DNA of 11,265 bases from Clostridiales bacterium (GCA_012515925.1 JAAYXM010000047.1:1-11265); one strand, 5' to 3'; positions 1 through 7,235 are shown, counted from the first letter of the stretch. Numbers and translations are program-made. Notes: generated from the letters alone by a model not told the origin.

Positions 1-1
1 G

Positions 2-307
2 AAAAAACGCACATCCGTAACCATCGCGGGCAACGAGTATCACCTTATCGGCGCGGAAAACGAGGAGTATACGAGAAAGGTCGCGGCACATTTAGACAGC
101 AAGATAAGCGAAATCCTGAATTCGGGCAACACCTCGCTGCTTGAGGCCGCAATCCTCGCCGGAGTCAACATCGCCGACGACTATTACAAGGTGCTTGACA
201 CCGCCGACAACCTCCGCGCACAGCTCAAGGAGTACCTGGACCAGGCGGGCAAGATGAAAATGGAGATATCCGAACTTAAGAGAGAGATTATGAGACTCGG
301 CAAGTAG
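2..307 (+). CDS. zapA: Cell division protein ZapA, 3' part (start lies outside window)
   Basis: The open frame enters from the left edge and gives 101 residues before a TAG stop. ZapA is a small cytoplasmic protein that binds FtsZ and bundles its filaments in the Z-ring. The visible part begins close to the family's N-terminus, with SVTIAGNEYHLIG (the short beta region) and then the EEYTRKVAAHLDSKI helix. It continues with the conserved AAILAGVNIADDYYK helix and ends in a charged coiled-coil tail (roughly the last 35 residues). Firmicute ZapA proteins are usually about 85-110 residues, so probably only a few residues are missing. The stop lies 21 bases before the next start, so co-transcription with the U32 gene is likely. 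That pairing is common in clostridial genomes. Assignment rests on recalled family pattern, not a search. Confidence 0.85.
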   Translation, partial: KKRTSVTIAGNEYHLIGAENEEYTRKVAAHLDSKISEILNSGNTSLLEAAILAGVNIADDYYKVLDTADNLRAQLKEYLDQAGKMKMEISELKREIMRLGK

Positions 308-328
308 AATACGTTTAAGGAGATTTTT

Positions 329-2422
329 ATGGGGACCCCTGAGCTTCTATCTCCGGCCGGCTCTTATGAAGCCGTAATCGCCGCCGTTGGAGGCGGCGCG
401 GACGCGGTTTATATGGGCTACGGTAATTACAACGCGCGCAGACGCGCAAAAAACCTCACGGGCAATGAGCTGCTTCAGGCCGTGGATTACTGCCGGCTGC
501 GCGGTGTTAAAACTTATATAACGTTAAACACGCTCCTGACCGACCGCGAGCTGCTTCAGGTTAAGGAGATTATAACTGTTCTTAACCGCATCGGCGTCGA
601 CGCGGTTATCGCCGCCGACCTCGGACTTGTCAGGCTTATCCGAAGCGTGGCGCCCGAGCTTCCTATTCACGGCTCCACCCAAATGACCGTGCATAATCTT
701 GACGGGGTGCTTTTCGCCGCGAGGCACGGCATTAGCCGGGTCGTACTCGCCCGGGAACTCACGCGCGACCAGATCAGGTATATCTGCGAGAATTCGCCGA
801 TAGAAACCGAGGTTTTTGTCCACGGCGCGCTGTGCATGAGTTATTCCGGGCAGTGCTATTTAAGCGGCATAATAGGCAGGCGCAGCGGTAACCGCGGGCT
901 TTGCGCGCAGCCCTGCCGCATGGCGTATCATGTAAACGGCAGGACGATTGAGTCATACCCGCTGAGTCTGAAGGATTTATGCCTCGCGGAAAAGCTGACC
1001 GAGCTTCGCGATATCGGCGTAAAAAGCTTTAAGATTGAGGGGCGCATGAAGCGCCCGGAGTATGTGGCAATCGTCACAAGCATTTACTCAAAGCTTATAA
1101 AGGAGGACCGCCCGCCGGACAAGTACGAGCTCAGGCTATTAAACGACGTGTTTTCAAGACAGGGGTTCACCGATGGCTACTACTCGGGTGAAACGGGCAA
1201 GGACATGTTCGGGCGGCATATTGAAAACGATGACCCCGGCTTAAGCTCGCTGTACCGCGAGGCGCAGAAAAGCTATCGCGAGGACACCCGGCGCGTCAAC
1301 GTACGCTTTTATTGCATTGTTCAAAAAGGCGAGCAGGCGCTGCTTGCCGCCGAGGATACGGACGGCAACCGCTACATCTCCCGCGGCGATATACCCGAGC
1401 GCGCGTACACAAAACCTCTTTCGGGCTCTGTCGTGCGCGAGCAGCTCAAAAAAACCGGCGGGACGCCGTTTAAATGCGTCACCGCCAAGGTCAAGGTTGA
1501 TGAGGGTATTTCGCTTCCGCTGTCGTCAATCAACGCGCTGCGCCGCGAATGCCTCGAAAAGCTGACCGAGATGCGGATGTTCGTCAGGGAAAGAGCCGAG
1601 GGAGAGTTCAATCCCGGCTATCAACTGATAAACGAGCGCGGAGCGCCCGTTTATACCGTATATGTATCGGATTTCGCGCAGATAACCGACGAATTGATTG
1701 CCTTAGGGCCTGAAATAATCTATGTTCCGCTGCAATGCGCGGTCAGGAATCTAAAAAAGCTCGCCGAATATAATAGTAAGACGATAATTGCCGTCGGCGT
1801 ACCCAGGGTTTTTAAGGACGATGAAAAGGAAACCGTCTGCTCGATGCTTGAAAAAGCGTATGACGCGGGTATAACGCACGCTCTAGCGGGCAACGTCGGC
1901 GGCATTGAGGCAGCCCGAAACCTCGGCTTTACGGTGCACGGCGATTTCGGCTTAAACGTGTTCAATTCACAGACGCTTAAGGAACTTAAAGCCGAGGGGC
2001 TTGTGTCCGCCGTGCTGTCGTCCGAGCTTACGTTCCCGCAAATCCGCGATATTTCCAAGGGAATTGACACCGAGCTTATCGTGTACGGACGTCTGCCCGT
2101 CATGATATGCGAAAACTGCATTATAAAAAGCGGCACCGGTGCCTGCCTGTGCAAAAACGCGAACAACCTTGAGGACAGAACCGGAGCGGTTTTTCCGATA
2201 CTCAGCGAGTTCGGGCACCGGAGCGTATTGTACAATTCACAGAAAATAGTGCTCGCCGACAAGCAGAAGGATTACGCTGACCTGGGCTTGTGGGCGGCGC
2301 GGCTTATGTTTTCGACCGAAAACCCGCGCGAATGCGTTCAGGTTTTAGAGCGCTATCTCAATAAAAACAACTATATGCCCTCGGTATATACCCGGGGACT
2401 GTATTACCGCGGAGTCGAATAA
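329..2422 (+). CDS. U32 family protein (RlhA / collagenase-like, with DUF3656 region)
   Basis: A 697-residue protein preceded by AAGGAG at 317-322, seven bases before the ATG. The N-terminal half is a U32 domain: it opens with PELLSPAGSYEAVIAAV and GADAVYMG, and carries HGALCMSYSGQC followed by GNRGLCAQPCR. The four cysteines at 169, 176, 192 and 196 (C-x6-C-x15-C-x3-C) are the U32 signature. A DUF3656-like section with KKTGGTPF and LPLSSINALRRE follows at about 365-425. A C-terminal lobe carries a second cysteine group at 594, 597, 606 and 608. U32 proteins were first named as peptidases or collagenases. In E. coli, RlhA hydroxylates 23S rRNA and TrhP tRNA, so an RNA hydroxylation role is the better inference for this long, DUF3656-containing form. 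Peptidase activity is not shown by the sequence. It sits between zapA and dut in the same operon. Confidence 0.88.
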   Translation: MGTPELLSPAGSYEAVIAAVGGGADAVYMGYGNYNARRRAKNLTGNELLQAVDYCRLRGVKTYITLNTLLTDRELLQVKEIITVLNRIGVDAVIAADLGLVRLIRSVAPELPIHGSTQMTVHNLDGVLFAARHGISRVVLARELTRDQIRYICENSPIETEVFVHGALCMSYSGQCYLSGIIGRRSGNRGLCAQPCRMAYHVNGRTIESYPLSLKDLCLAEKLTELRDIGVKSFKIEGRMKRPEYVAIVTSIYSKLIKEDRPPDKYELRLLNDVFSRQGFTDGYYSGETGKDMFGRHIENDDPGLSSLYREAQKSYREDTRRVNVRFYCIVQKGEQALLAAEDTDGNRYISRGDIPERAYTKPLSGSVVREQLKKTGGTPFKCVTAKVKVDEGISLPLSSINALRRECLEKLTEMRMFVRERAEGEFNPGYQLINERGAPVYTVYVSDFAQITDELIALGPEIIYVPLQCAVRNLKKLAEYNSKTIIAVGVPRVFKDDEKETVCSMLEKAYDAGITHALAGNVGGIEAARNLGFTVHGDFGLNVFNSQTLKELKAEGLVSAVLSSELTFPQIRDISKGIDTELIVYGRLPVMICENCIIKSGTGACLCKNANNLEDRTGAVFPILSEFGHRSVLYNSQKIVLADKQKDYADLGLWAARLMFSTENPRECVQVLERYLNKNNYMPSVYTRGLYYRGVE

Positions 2423-2436
2423 CGGGGTGTTGATTA

Positions 2437-2889
2437 ATGACGATAAAAATAAAGCCGCTGTCGGATATGATAGGAAATGAAATACCGCTGCCCGAATACG
2501 CGACGCCGGGCAGCGCGGGCATGGACTTAAGGGCATGTATCGAAAACCCGATTGAAATTCCGCCGGGCGCGATCGCGGTTATCCCGACCGGCATTTCAAT
2601 CGCACTGCCCTCGCCCGAACATGTGGCGTACGTGTTCGCCCGCAGCGGGCTCGCGATAAAACACGGTATCGCGCTCGCGAACGGCGTCGGCGTTATCGAC
2701 AGCGATTACCGCGGGGAAATACGGGTCGGTGTGATAAACCAGTCGGACACGCCGTCTACCGTTACCAGGGGCGAGCGAATCGCGCAGCTTGTGGTTATGT
2801 GTGTCTGCCGCCCGGATTTGCAGGTTTGCCCCGAGATTGACGAGACGGAACGCGGCGAAGGCGGCTTCGGCTCCACCGGAAGGCTCTGA
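2437..2889 (+). CDS. dut: Deoxyuridine 5'-triphosphate nucleotidohydrolase (dUTPase)
   Basis: A 150-residue trimeric-type dUTPase. It hydrolyses dUTP to dUMP and pyrophosphate, which keeps uracil out of DNA and feeds dTMP synthesis. All five motifs are visible: AGMDLRA (27-33), ARSGLA (68-73), NGVGVIDSDYRGE (82-94, catalytic Asp expected at D88), RGERIAQL (111-118) and the C-terminal RGEGGFGSTG (139-148). The last is the flexible arm that closes on the nucleotide, so the enzyme looks complete and active. Motif 2 has Ala where many homologues have Pro before RSG, a common variation. The start is ATG with GGGGTG about eight bases upstream, and the gene begins 14 bases after the U32 stop. Length matches the family. 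Confidence 0.96.
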   Translation: MTIKIKPLSDMIGNEIPLPEYATPGSAGMDLRACIENPIEIPPGAIAVIPTGISIALPSPEHVAYVFARSGLAIKHGIALANGVGVIDSDYRGEIRVGVINQSDTPSTVTRGERIAQLVVMCVCRPDLQVCPEIDETERGEGGFGSTGRL

Positions 2890-2897
2890 GGTTTTTA

Positions 2898-3476
2898 ATG
2901 GAAAAGATAATTCTTGCCTCCGAATCACGGAGGCGAATCGAGCTTTTAAAGCTTATTTTCGATGAGTTTGAGATTATACCGGCGGATATCGACGAGAATA
3001 AAATACCCAAAACACGCCCGGCGGAGTACGCGATAAGCCTCGCGACAGCCAAGGCGTCACATGTCGCGAAGCGCGTCGGCCACGATTGCCTTGTCATAGG
3101 CGCGGACACGATTGTTGTTTCGGGAAACGAGATATTCGGAAAACCGGCAGACACAGCGGACGCGAAGAAAACGCTTTCCCGCCTTTCGGGACGCACGCAT
3201 TCGGTCTTTACGGGAATAGCCGTCATGCGGGGCGCTGATATAAAGACCTCGGTTGTCGAAACGCTCGTCTTTTTCCGGAAGTTACATGTCGATGAAATCG
3301 AGCGCTATATCAAAACCGGCGAGCCCATGGACAAGTCGGGCGCGTACGGAATTCAGGGCAAGGGCGCGTTTTTTGTCGAAGGCATCAAGGGTGATTATTT
3401 CAACGTCGTGGGTCTTCCGCTAAGCACGCTGTATGATATGCTTCGGGAGCTCGGGATTGACATATGGAATCGATAA
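2898..3476 (+). CDS. maf: Maf family nucleoside triphosphate pyrophosphatase
   Basis: A 192-residue Maf protein. Members hydrolyse dTTP/UTP or modified nucleotides to monophosphates as house-cleaning enzymes, and B. subtilis Maf has been linked to septum formation. Visible motifs are the N-terminal ILASESRRRIELL (5-17, the substrate-binding loop), GADTIVV (68-74, with the acidic residue D70), FGKP (80-83), SGRTHSVFTG (97-106), and EPMDKSGAYGIQGKGAFFVE followed by GDYFNVVGLP (142-174). That last block fits the dTTP/UTP (YhdE) subgroup, an inference from motif memory. The gene starts eight bases after the dut stop with only a weak AGG-type site, so translational coupling to dut is likely. It is followed 13 bases later by mreC. 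In many relatives mreB stands between maf and mreC; it does not here. Confidence 0.95.
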   Translation: MEKIILASESRRRIELLKLIFDEFEIIPADIDENKIPKTRPAEYAISLATAKASHVAKRVGHDCLVIGADTIVVSGNEIFGKPADTADAKKTLSRLSGRTHSVFTGIAVMRGADIKTSVVETLVFFRKLHVDEIERYIKTGEPMDKSGAYGIQGKGAFFVEGIKGDYFNVVGLPLSTLYDMLRELGIDIWNR

Positions 3477-3484
3477 GTGGTGAT
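3477..3484 (+). promoter_or_regulatory. Ribosome binding site deciding the mreC TTG start
   Basis: GTGGTGAT, with GGTG as the likely Shine-Dalgarno core, ends five bases before the TTG at 3490. No ATG or GTG in frame gives the complete short tail and membrane segment expected of MreC. The weak site and TTG start suggest low translation or coupling to the maf stop at 3474-3476. Confidence 0.5.
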
Positions 3485-3489
3485 ATTTA

Positions 3490-4329
3490 TTGAAGGACTT
3501 TTTATTCAGACGATGGATAGTGATACTGCTTACCGCCGTATTGCTTTCTTTAATCATGGGGATTTTGTCCGTGCTGTCCGGCGGACGGGTTTCGCCGGTG
3601 TCAAGTCTTGTTAATATACTGACGGCGCCGCTGCAGAAAGGCATAACAACGGTTACGGATAAAATACAGAACGTCTCCGATTATTTTTTCAGGTATGACG
3701 CGCTTGTTGAGGAAAACAACAGCTTAAAGAACGAGCTTAAAGAAACAAAGGATTTGATTCGCGAGGCGGAAAAATACATTAAGGAAAACGAACAGCTGAG
3801 AGCCGCGCTCGGCATGAAGGAGCGTGACAAAAGCTTTGATATAGAACCCTCGGAGGTTGTCGCGCGAAGCGAGGACAACTGGTCGGTGTCCTTTACGATA
3901 GACAAGGGCAGTCTCGCGGGCATTAAGCCCGACAACTGCGTTGTCACGAGCGAGGGCATGGTCGGGTATATAAGCGAGGTTGGGCCCACATGGGCTACCG
4001 TTACGGCGATTACCGATACATCGATGGAGGCCTCGGCGATTGTCACGCGAACCCGTGACGTTGCATGCGCGGAGGGGGATTTCGAGCTTATGAAGCACGG
4101 CCTTTTCAAGCTTACGTACCTTACAAAGGAAACGCAGCTTCTGAAAGGCGATACGGTCGAAACCTCCGGAATGGGGGGGCTGTTCCCCAAAGGCATTGTC
4201 TTAGGATATGTGGAGGAGGTTAAAACCGAATCCCACGGTATTTCGAAATACGCGATTGTCTCCCCCGCGGTAAACCTTGAAAAGGTCAATCACGTTCTGG
4301 TCATTAAATCCTTTACCATCACCGAATAG
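3490..4329 (+). CDS. mreC: Rod shape-determining protein MreC (TTG start)
   Basis: A 279-residue MreC, the bitopic scaffold that links cytoplasmic MreB to the RodA-PBP2 wall-elongation enzymes outside the membrane. The start is TTG at 3490, with GTGGTGAT at 3477-3484 just upstream. The resulting N-terminus, MKDFLFRRW and then a hydrophobic segment at about residues 9-29, is the usual short cytoplasmic tail plus single membrane span. A coiled coil (about 60-105: VEENNSLKNELKETKD and onward to ENEQLRAAL) follows, then the double beta-barrel domain with WSVSFTIDKGSLAGIKPDNC, GMVGYISEVG and TSGMGGLFPKGIVLGYV. Length and motifs are normal. It follows maf by 13 bases and is separated from mreD by a 79-base spacer holding a hairpin. 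Confidence 0.95.
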   Translation: MKDFLFRRWIVILLTAVLLSLIMGILSVLSGGRVSPVSSLVNILTAPLQKGITTVTDKIQNVSDYFFRYDALVEENNSLKNELKETKDLIREAEKYIKENEQLRAALGMKERDKSFDIEPSEVVARSEDNWSVSFTIDKGSLAGIKPDNCVVTSEGMVGYISEVGPTWATVTAITDTSMEASAIVTRTRDVACAEGDFELMKHGLFKLTYLTKETQLLKGDTVETSGMGGLFPKGIVLGYVEEVKTESHGISKYAIVSPAVNLEKVNHVLVIKSFTITE

Positions 4330-4343
4330 CCGGTGATATATGT

Positions 4344-4370
4344 TTCCCCCTCCCCCGTGGGGATGGGGAA
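4344..4370. repeat. Inverted repeat (hairpin) between mreC and mreD
   Basis: TTCCCC (4344-4349) pairs with GGGGAA (4365-4370). TCCCC (4351-4355) pairs with GGGGA (4359-4363). There is one C/T mismatch (4350/4364) and a three-base CGT loop. This is a strong stem, but no T-run follows on either strand, so it is not a standard intrinsic terminator. It may dampen or process the transcript between the two mre genes, or be a small repeated palindrome. Confidence 0.6.
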
Positions 4371-4408
4371 TAAGCGAAAAGATAAACTTTCAGTTTTAAG
4401 AGGGAAGT

Positions 4409-4927
4409 ATGAACATACAAAAGAGCTGGCTTAAGTGGATTTGCTATATCATACTTATTTACTCGGTAATACTGCTGCAGACAACGGTATTGAAAAGCAT
4501 CCGGATTCTGGGCGAAACGCCCTCACTCCTGCCGTTTATAGTCTGCACGATATCGATGCTCGAAGGCGTAAACGGCGGCGCGGCCGCCGGACTTGCCGCG
4601 GGCCTTCTGAGCGACGCGCTGTTTTCCCCGTCGGAGGGCTTTTATACGATAGTTTACGTACTTTGCGCAATCGGGATAAGCCTGCTCGGCAACTTCATCT
4701 TCTGGAAAAACTATTATATCGCGCTGATGTATACGGTAATATCGATGATAATAATCAATCTGTTATACTATCTGACGTTTATGCTGATTCTGGGGCGAGG
4801 CGGAATGATTGCGTTTTTCGACGTACTGCCCGGCGAGCTGATCTCGACTCTTATCCTTACCCCGTTCGTCTACCCGGCGATAATCAGGATATACAGGCGC
4901 TTTTACACCGCGAACGATTCGGTATAA
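4409..4927 (+). CDS. mreD: Rod shape-determining protein MreD
   Basis: A 172-residue, very hydrophobic protein with about five membrane spans. This is the expected build of MreD, the integral membrane member of the MreBCD elongation complex. The first span (WICYIILIYSVILLQTTVL) is followed by the conserved loop with PSLLPFIVCTISMLEG. Next comes the glycine/alanine-rich GGAAAGLAAGLLSDALF segment, which resembles the MreD signature G-x-x-x-G-x-x-D. The C-terminus ends in a positively charged cytoplasmic tail (IIRIYRRFY). The ATG has AGAGGGAAG immediately upstream (about 4399-4407). An overlapping reading frame from 4435 is only a shadow. The product lies directly between mreC and mrdA, which supports the call more than sequence identity could, since MreD is poorly conserved. 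Confidence 0.92.
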   Translation: MNIQKSWLKWICYIILIYSVILLQTTVLKSIRILGETPSLLPFIVCTISMLEGVNGGAAAGLAAGLLSDALFSPSEGFYTIVYVLCAIGISLLGNFIFWKNYYIALMYTVISMIIINLLYYLTFMLILGRGGMIAFFDVLPGELISTLILTPFVYPAIIRIYRRFYTANDSV

Positions 4928-4936
4928 GACAGGGGG
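4924..4936 (+). repeat. 13-base sequence shared with the 7264-7308 palindrome
   Basis: ATAAGACAGGGGG spans the mreD stop codon (TAA 4925-4927) and supplies the G-rich ribosome binding region for mrdA (ATG at 4943). The same 13 bases form the outer part of the left arm of the perfect hairpin at 7264-7308. Either this is coincidence based on a G-rich ribosome binding site, or it is a remnant or source copy of the repeat. Confidence 0.45.
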
Positions 4937-4942
4937 ATTAGA

Positions 4943-5872
4943 ATGGAACAGAACAACTATATCAAGCGGATTATTGTGCTGTTTGTTATCCTTATTGTTT
5001 CAATACTGATTTCAGGCGGCAGACTGTATAACCTTCAGATAGTCAACGGCGAGGAATACCTTAAAAAATCCGAGCGCCGCATTTCACGCACGGTCAATAT
5101 CAAGGCGCCCCGCGGCGAAATCCTTGACAGGTACGGCCGCCCGCTCGTTACAAACCGCATGAGCTTCACGATACGATTTGACGCGCTTACCTGGGAAAAA
5201 AGCCAAAAGGACAAAATCATATCCGAGCTTATTGCCCTCTGCGGCCAGTCGGGCAACGAGTATATAGACACATTGCCCGTTTCAAAAACCGCGCCGTTTT
5301 TTTATACCTACACCCCGGGCGAAAACTCGCAGGACGAGATAAGAACCGTAGAATACCTGCGCGGCAACAACTGGCCGGACAACACCAGACCTGACGAATT
5401 AATCAATCTTATGTGCGGGAAATACTCAATCGCGGATAACCTGCCCGATAATCAGAAGCGCGCCGTCGCGGGCGTGTGCTTTGAGATGGAGGCCCGCGAG
5501 TTTTCGAGATATACGCCGTATACGTTCGCGCAGGACGTGGATATAAACCTTGTCACGCGCATAAAGGAGCAAAGCCGGAATTTCCCCGGCGTGTTTATCG
5601 AGGTCGAGCCTATCCGCGAGTATGAAACCGAATACGCGGCGCATCTGCTCGGGCGGGTAGGTCTTATTTACAAAGAGGAATACGCGGATTTGAAGAAAAA
5701 AGGCTACCGCATGGACGATTTGGTGGGCAAGGACGGCATGGAAAAAGCCCTCGAGGAATATCTGCGGGGCGTTGACGGGTTCCAGTCTATTGAGACAACC
5801 ACAAGCGGAAAGCTCACAAACATTTCAAATCCGAGGACCCGATACTCGGAAAAAACTGCATGCTTACGATAG
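4943..5872 (+). CDS. mrdA: Penicillin-binding protein 2, N-terminal fragment (frameshifted gene)
   Basis: The first 297 or so codons of PBP2, the elongasome transpeptidase that cross-links peptidoglycan outside the membrane with RodA. The N-terminus has a short cytoplasmic tail, a signal-anchor span at about residues 9-25, and the class B pedestal motif RGEILDRYGRPLVTNR. Further on is the dimerization region with HLLGRVGLIYKEEYADLKKK and GKDGMEKALEEYL. After NISNP (codon at 5828-5832) the frame runs into an unrelated tail and stops at 5870. The family continuation, EDPILGKNCMLTIDIKVQ, lies in the next frame from 5833. Adding one base after 5832 (a CCN proline codon) rejoins both halves into a 689-residue protein of normal clostridial PBP2 length. 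Alone, this half lacks every catalytic motif. It follows mreD by 15 bases. Confidence 0.88.
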   Translation: MEQNNYIKRIIVLFVILIVSILISGGRLYNLQIVNGEEYLKKSERRISRTVNIKAPRGEILDRYGRPLVTNRMSFTIRFDALTWEKSQKDKIISELIALCGQSGNEYIDTLPVSKTAPFFYTYTPGENSQDEIRTVEYLRGNNWPDNTRPDELINLMCGKYSIADNLPDNQKRAVAGVCFEMEAREFSRYTPYTFAQDVDINLVTRIKEQSRNFPGVFIEVEPIREYETEYAAHLLGRVGLIYKEEYADLKKKGYRMDDLVGKDGMEKALEEYLRGVDGFQSIETTTSGKLTNISNPRTRYSEKTACLR

Positions 5873-7011
5873 ATATCAAGGTACAGGAGGCGGCCGAGAA
5901 ATCCCTTGCCGCGATTGTTCCGAAGCTGCGCGCGGAAGGAAAGACAAACAGGCGCTGGGGCGGCGAGGACGCGAAGGGCGCGGCGCTCGTCGCGATTGAC
6001 GTTAAAACCGGCGGGATTCTGGCAAGCGCCTCGTATCCGGGCTTTTCGCTTAAAACCTTCAACAAGGATTATCGCAGCTTGTCAACCGACCCGTTAAAGC
6101 CGCTGATTAACCGCGCGATATCCGGCATGTACCCGCCGGGCTCGACGTTTAAAATGATAACCGCGCTCGCGGGGCTTGAATCCGGCGCGATTACAACGAC
6201 GAAAAAGATTTACGCCAAGGGAATATATACCTATTACGCGCCGAGCTATACGCCCATGTGCGATATATACAGGACATACGGCAGGATTCACGGGAATATA
6301 AACGTTTCCGAGGCAATCAAGGTGTCCTGCAACTATTTCTTTTATGAAACGGGACGGCTCGCGACCATCGAAAAGCTCGAGGAATACGCGGCTAAGTTCG
6401 GGCTCGGGGAGCCGACGGGCGTGGAGATTCCGGGCGAAAGCCGCGGGAAGATTGCCGGACCCTCCGAACGCAAAAAAGTAAACAAGTCATGGTACCGGGG
6501 CGAGACGCTCGCGGCGGCGATAGGCCAGTCGGACACTATGGTTACCCCGATACAGCTCGCGAATTATATCGCGACACTGGTAAACGGCGGCACAAGGTAT
6601 AAGCCCTATTTCTTAAAAAGCGTCAAGGACGCGAACACCAACGCCACATTATTCGAGACGCAGCCCGAGGTTAAAGGCAAGGTCGAGCTTAACGAGAAGA
6701 ACCTGAAGGCGGTTCTTTCGGGTATGCACATGGCGGCGCAGGAGACCGGCGGCACCGCGGCAAGCACGTTTCTTAATTATCCGGTTACAGTCGGGGCGAA
6801 AACCGGATCGGCTCAGGCGCCGGGCGGGTCACACGCAGTATTCGTCGCGTTCGCGCCGTACGATGACCCGGAAATCGCCGTAGCGGTCGTGGTCGAAAAC
6901 GGCGGGCAGGGCAGCCGCATATCATCCGTCGCCCGGGATGTATTCGACGCGTACTTCAGCAGCGAGGACGCGATGGAATCCCGCGTTCCGGAATTCCAGC
7001 TTCTGCAATAG
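5860..7011 (+). CDS. mrdA: Penicillin-binding protein 2, C-terminal transpeptidase fragment (frameshifted gene)
   Basis: The transpeptidase half of the split PBP2. All three penicillin-binding motifs are present in order: STFK (serine nucleophile, residue 401 of the rejoined protein), SCN (462-464) and KTGS (620-623), set in YPPGSTFKMITALAGLESG and VGAKTGSAQAPGGSHAVF. The ATG at 5860 is only the first ATG in this frame. Family-like coding actually begins at 5833 (EDPILGKNCM), the frame is open back to about 5793, and no convincing ribosome binding site precedes 5860. This argues that it is the downstream piece of one gene, not an independent soluble enzyme. Without its anchor it would stay in the cytoplasm and be useless. 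The catalytic half shows no further damage, consistent with a recent mutation or a sequencing error. Confidence 0.88.
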   Translation: MLTIDIKVQEAAEKSLAAIVPKLRAEGKTNRRWGGEDAKGAALVAIDVKTGGILASASYPGFSLKTFNKDYRSLSTDPLKPLINRAISGMYPPGSTFKMITALAGLESGAITTTKKIYAKGIYTYYAPSYTPMCDIYRTYGRIHGNINVSEAIKVSCNYFFYETGRLATIEKLEEYAAKFGLGEPTGVEIPGESRGKIAGPSERKKVNKSWYRGETLAAAIGQSDTMVTPIQLANYIATLVNGGTRYKPYFLKSVKDANTNATLFETQPEVKGKVELNEKNLKAVLSGMHMAAQETGGTAASTFLNYPVTVGAKTGSAQAPGGSHAVFVAFAPYDDPEIAVAVVVENGGQGSRISSVARDVFDAYFSSEDAMESRVPEFQLLQ

Positions 7012-7041
7012 CCTCAGGGCGATGAGCGTTGAACTTAAGCC

Positions 7042-7203
7042 CTAATCACTTCCGGCCTTTTCCTGTTGTAATTCATATACCGCGATTAAAAACGCAAAAA
7101 AATCGCCCAGCAGCGTCAATAACGCGGCTATAACCGTGAGTTTTGCCAAATCGACGCCTTGTTTATCACCGGTATTCGTAAACATACAGTTTATAATATT
7201 CAT
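7042..7203 (-). CDS. Small hydrophobic protein, 53 residues, unknown function
   Basis: ATG at 7203-7201, stop TAG at 7044-7042. GGGGTG sits four to five bases upstream of the ATG (plus-strand CACCCC at about 7208-7213), a credible ribosome binding site. The peptide has a polar start (MNIINCMFTNTGDKQGVD), one hydrophobic span at about residues 22-43 (LTVIAALLTLLGDFFAFLIA), and a short charged end (ELQQEKAGSD). The pattern with LLGD and an ELQ tail recalls small Firmicute proteins whose conserved core reads roughly A-x-x-x-x-L-G-D-x-x-A (DUF6774-like); that likeness is from memory and unproven. It lies convergent to mrdA (30 bases past its stop). An AT-rich putative promoter stands behind it. 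A chance ORF cannot be excluded. Confidence 0.45.
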   Translation of the reverse strand: MNIINCMFTNTGDKQGVDLAKLTVIAALLTLLGDFFAFLIAVYELQQEKAGSD

Positions 7204-7235
7204 ATCGCACCCCGTAAGCATTACTTCACTTATAT

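Noticed and set aside
4435..4941. A 168-codon frame overlapping mreD
   Set aside because: It is arginine-rich and low-complexity, with no membrane character, and overlaps a well-supported membrane protein gene almost completely.
5843..5860. Programmed -1 frameshift at the A-rich run in mrdA
   Set aside because: The slippery heptamer A-AAA-AAC is in phase with the second frame, not the first. A shift there would also replace residues that fit the family (EDPILG). A simple one-base loss at about 5832 explains the data better.
5772..5999. A 75-codon open frame across the mrdA break, in the third frame
   Set aside because: It has no family-like content. The two PBP2 frames account for this stretch.
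7016..7044. AGGGC/GCCCT inverted repeat just after mrdA as a terminator
   Set aside because: The stem is only five bp, the loop is long, and no T-run follows.
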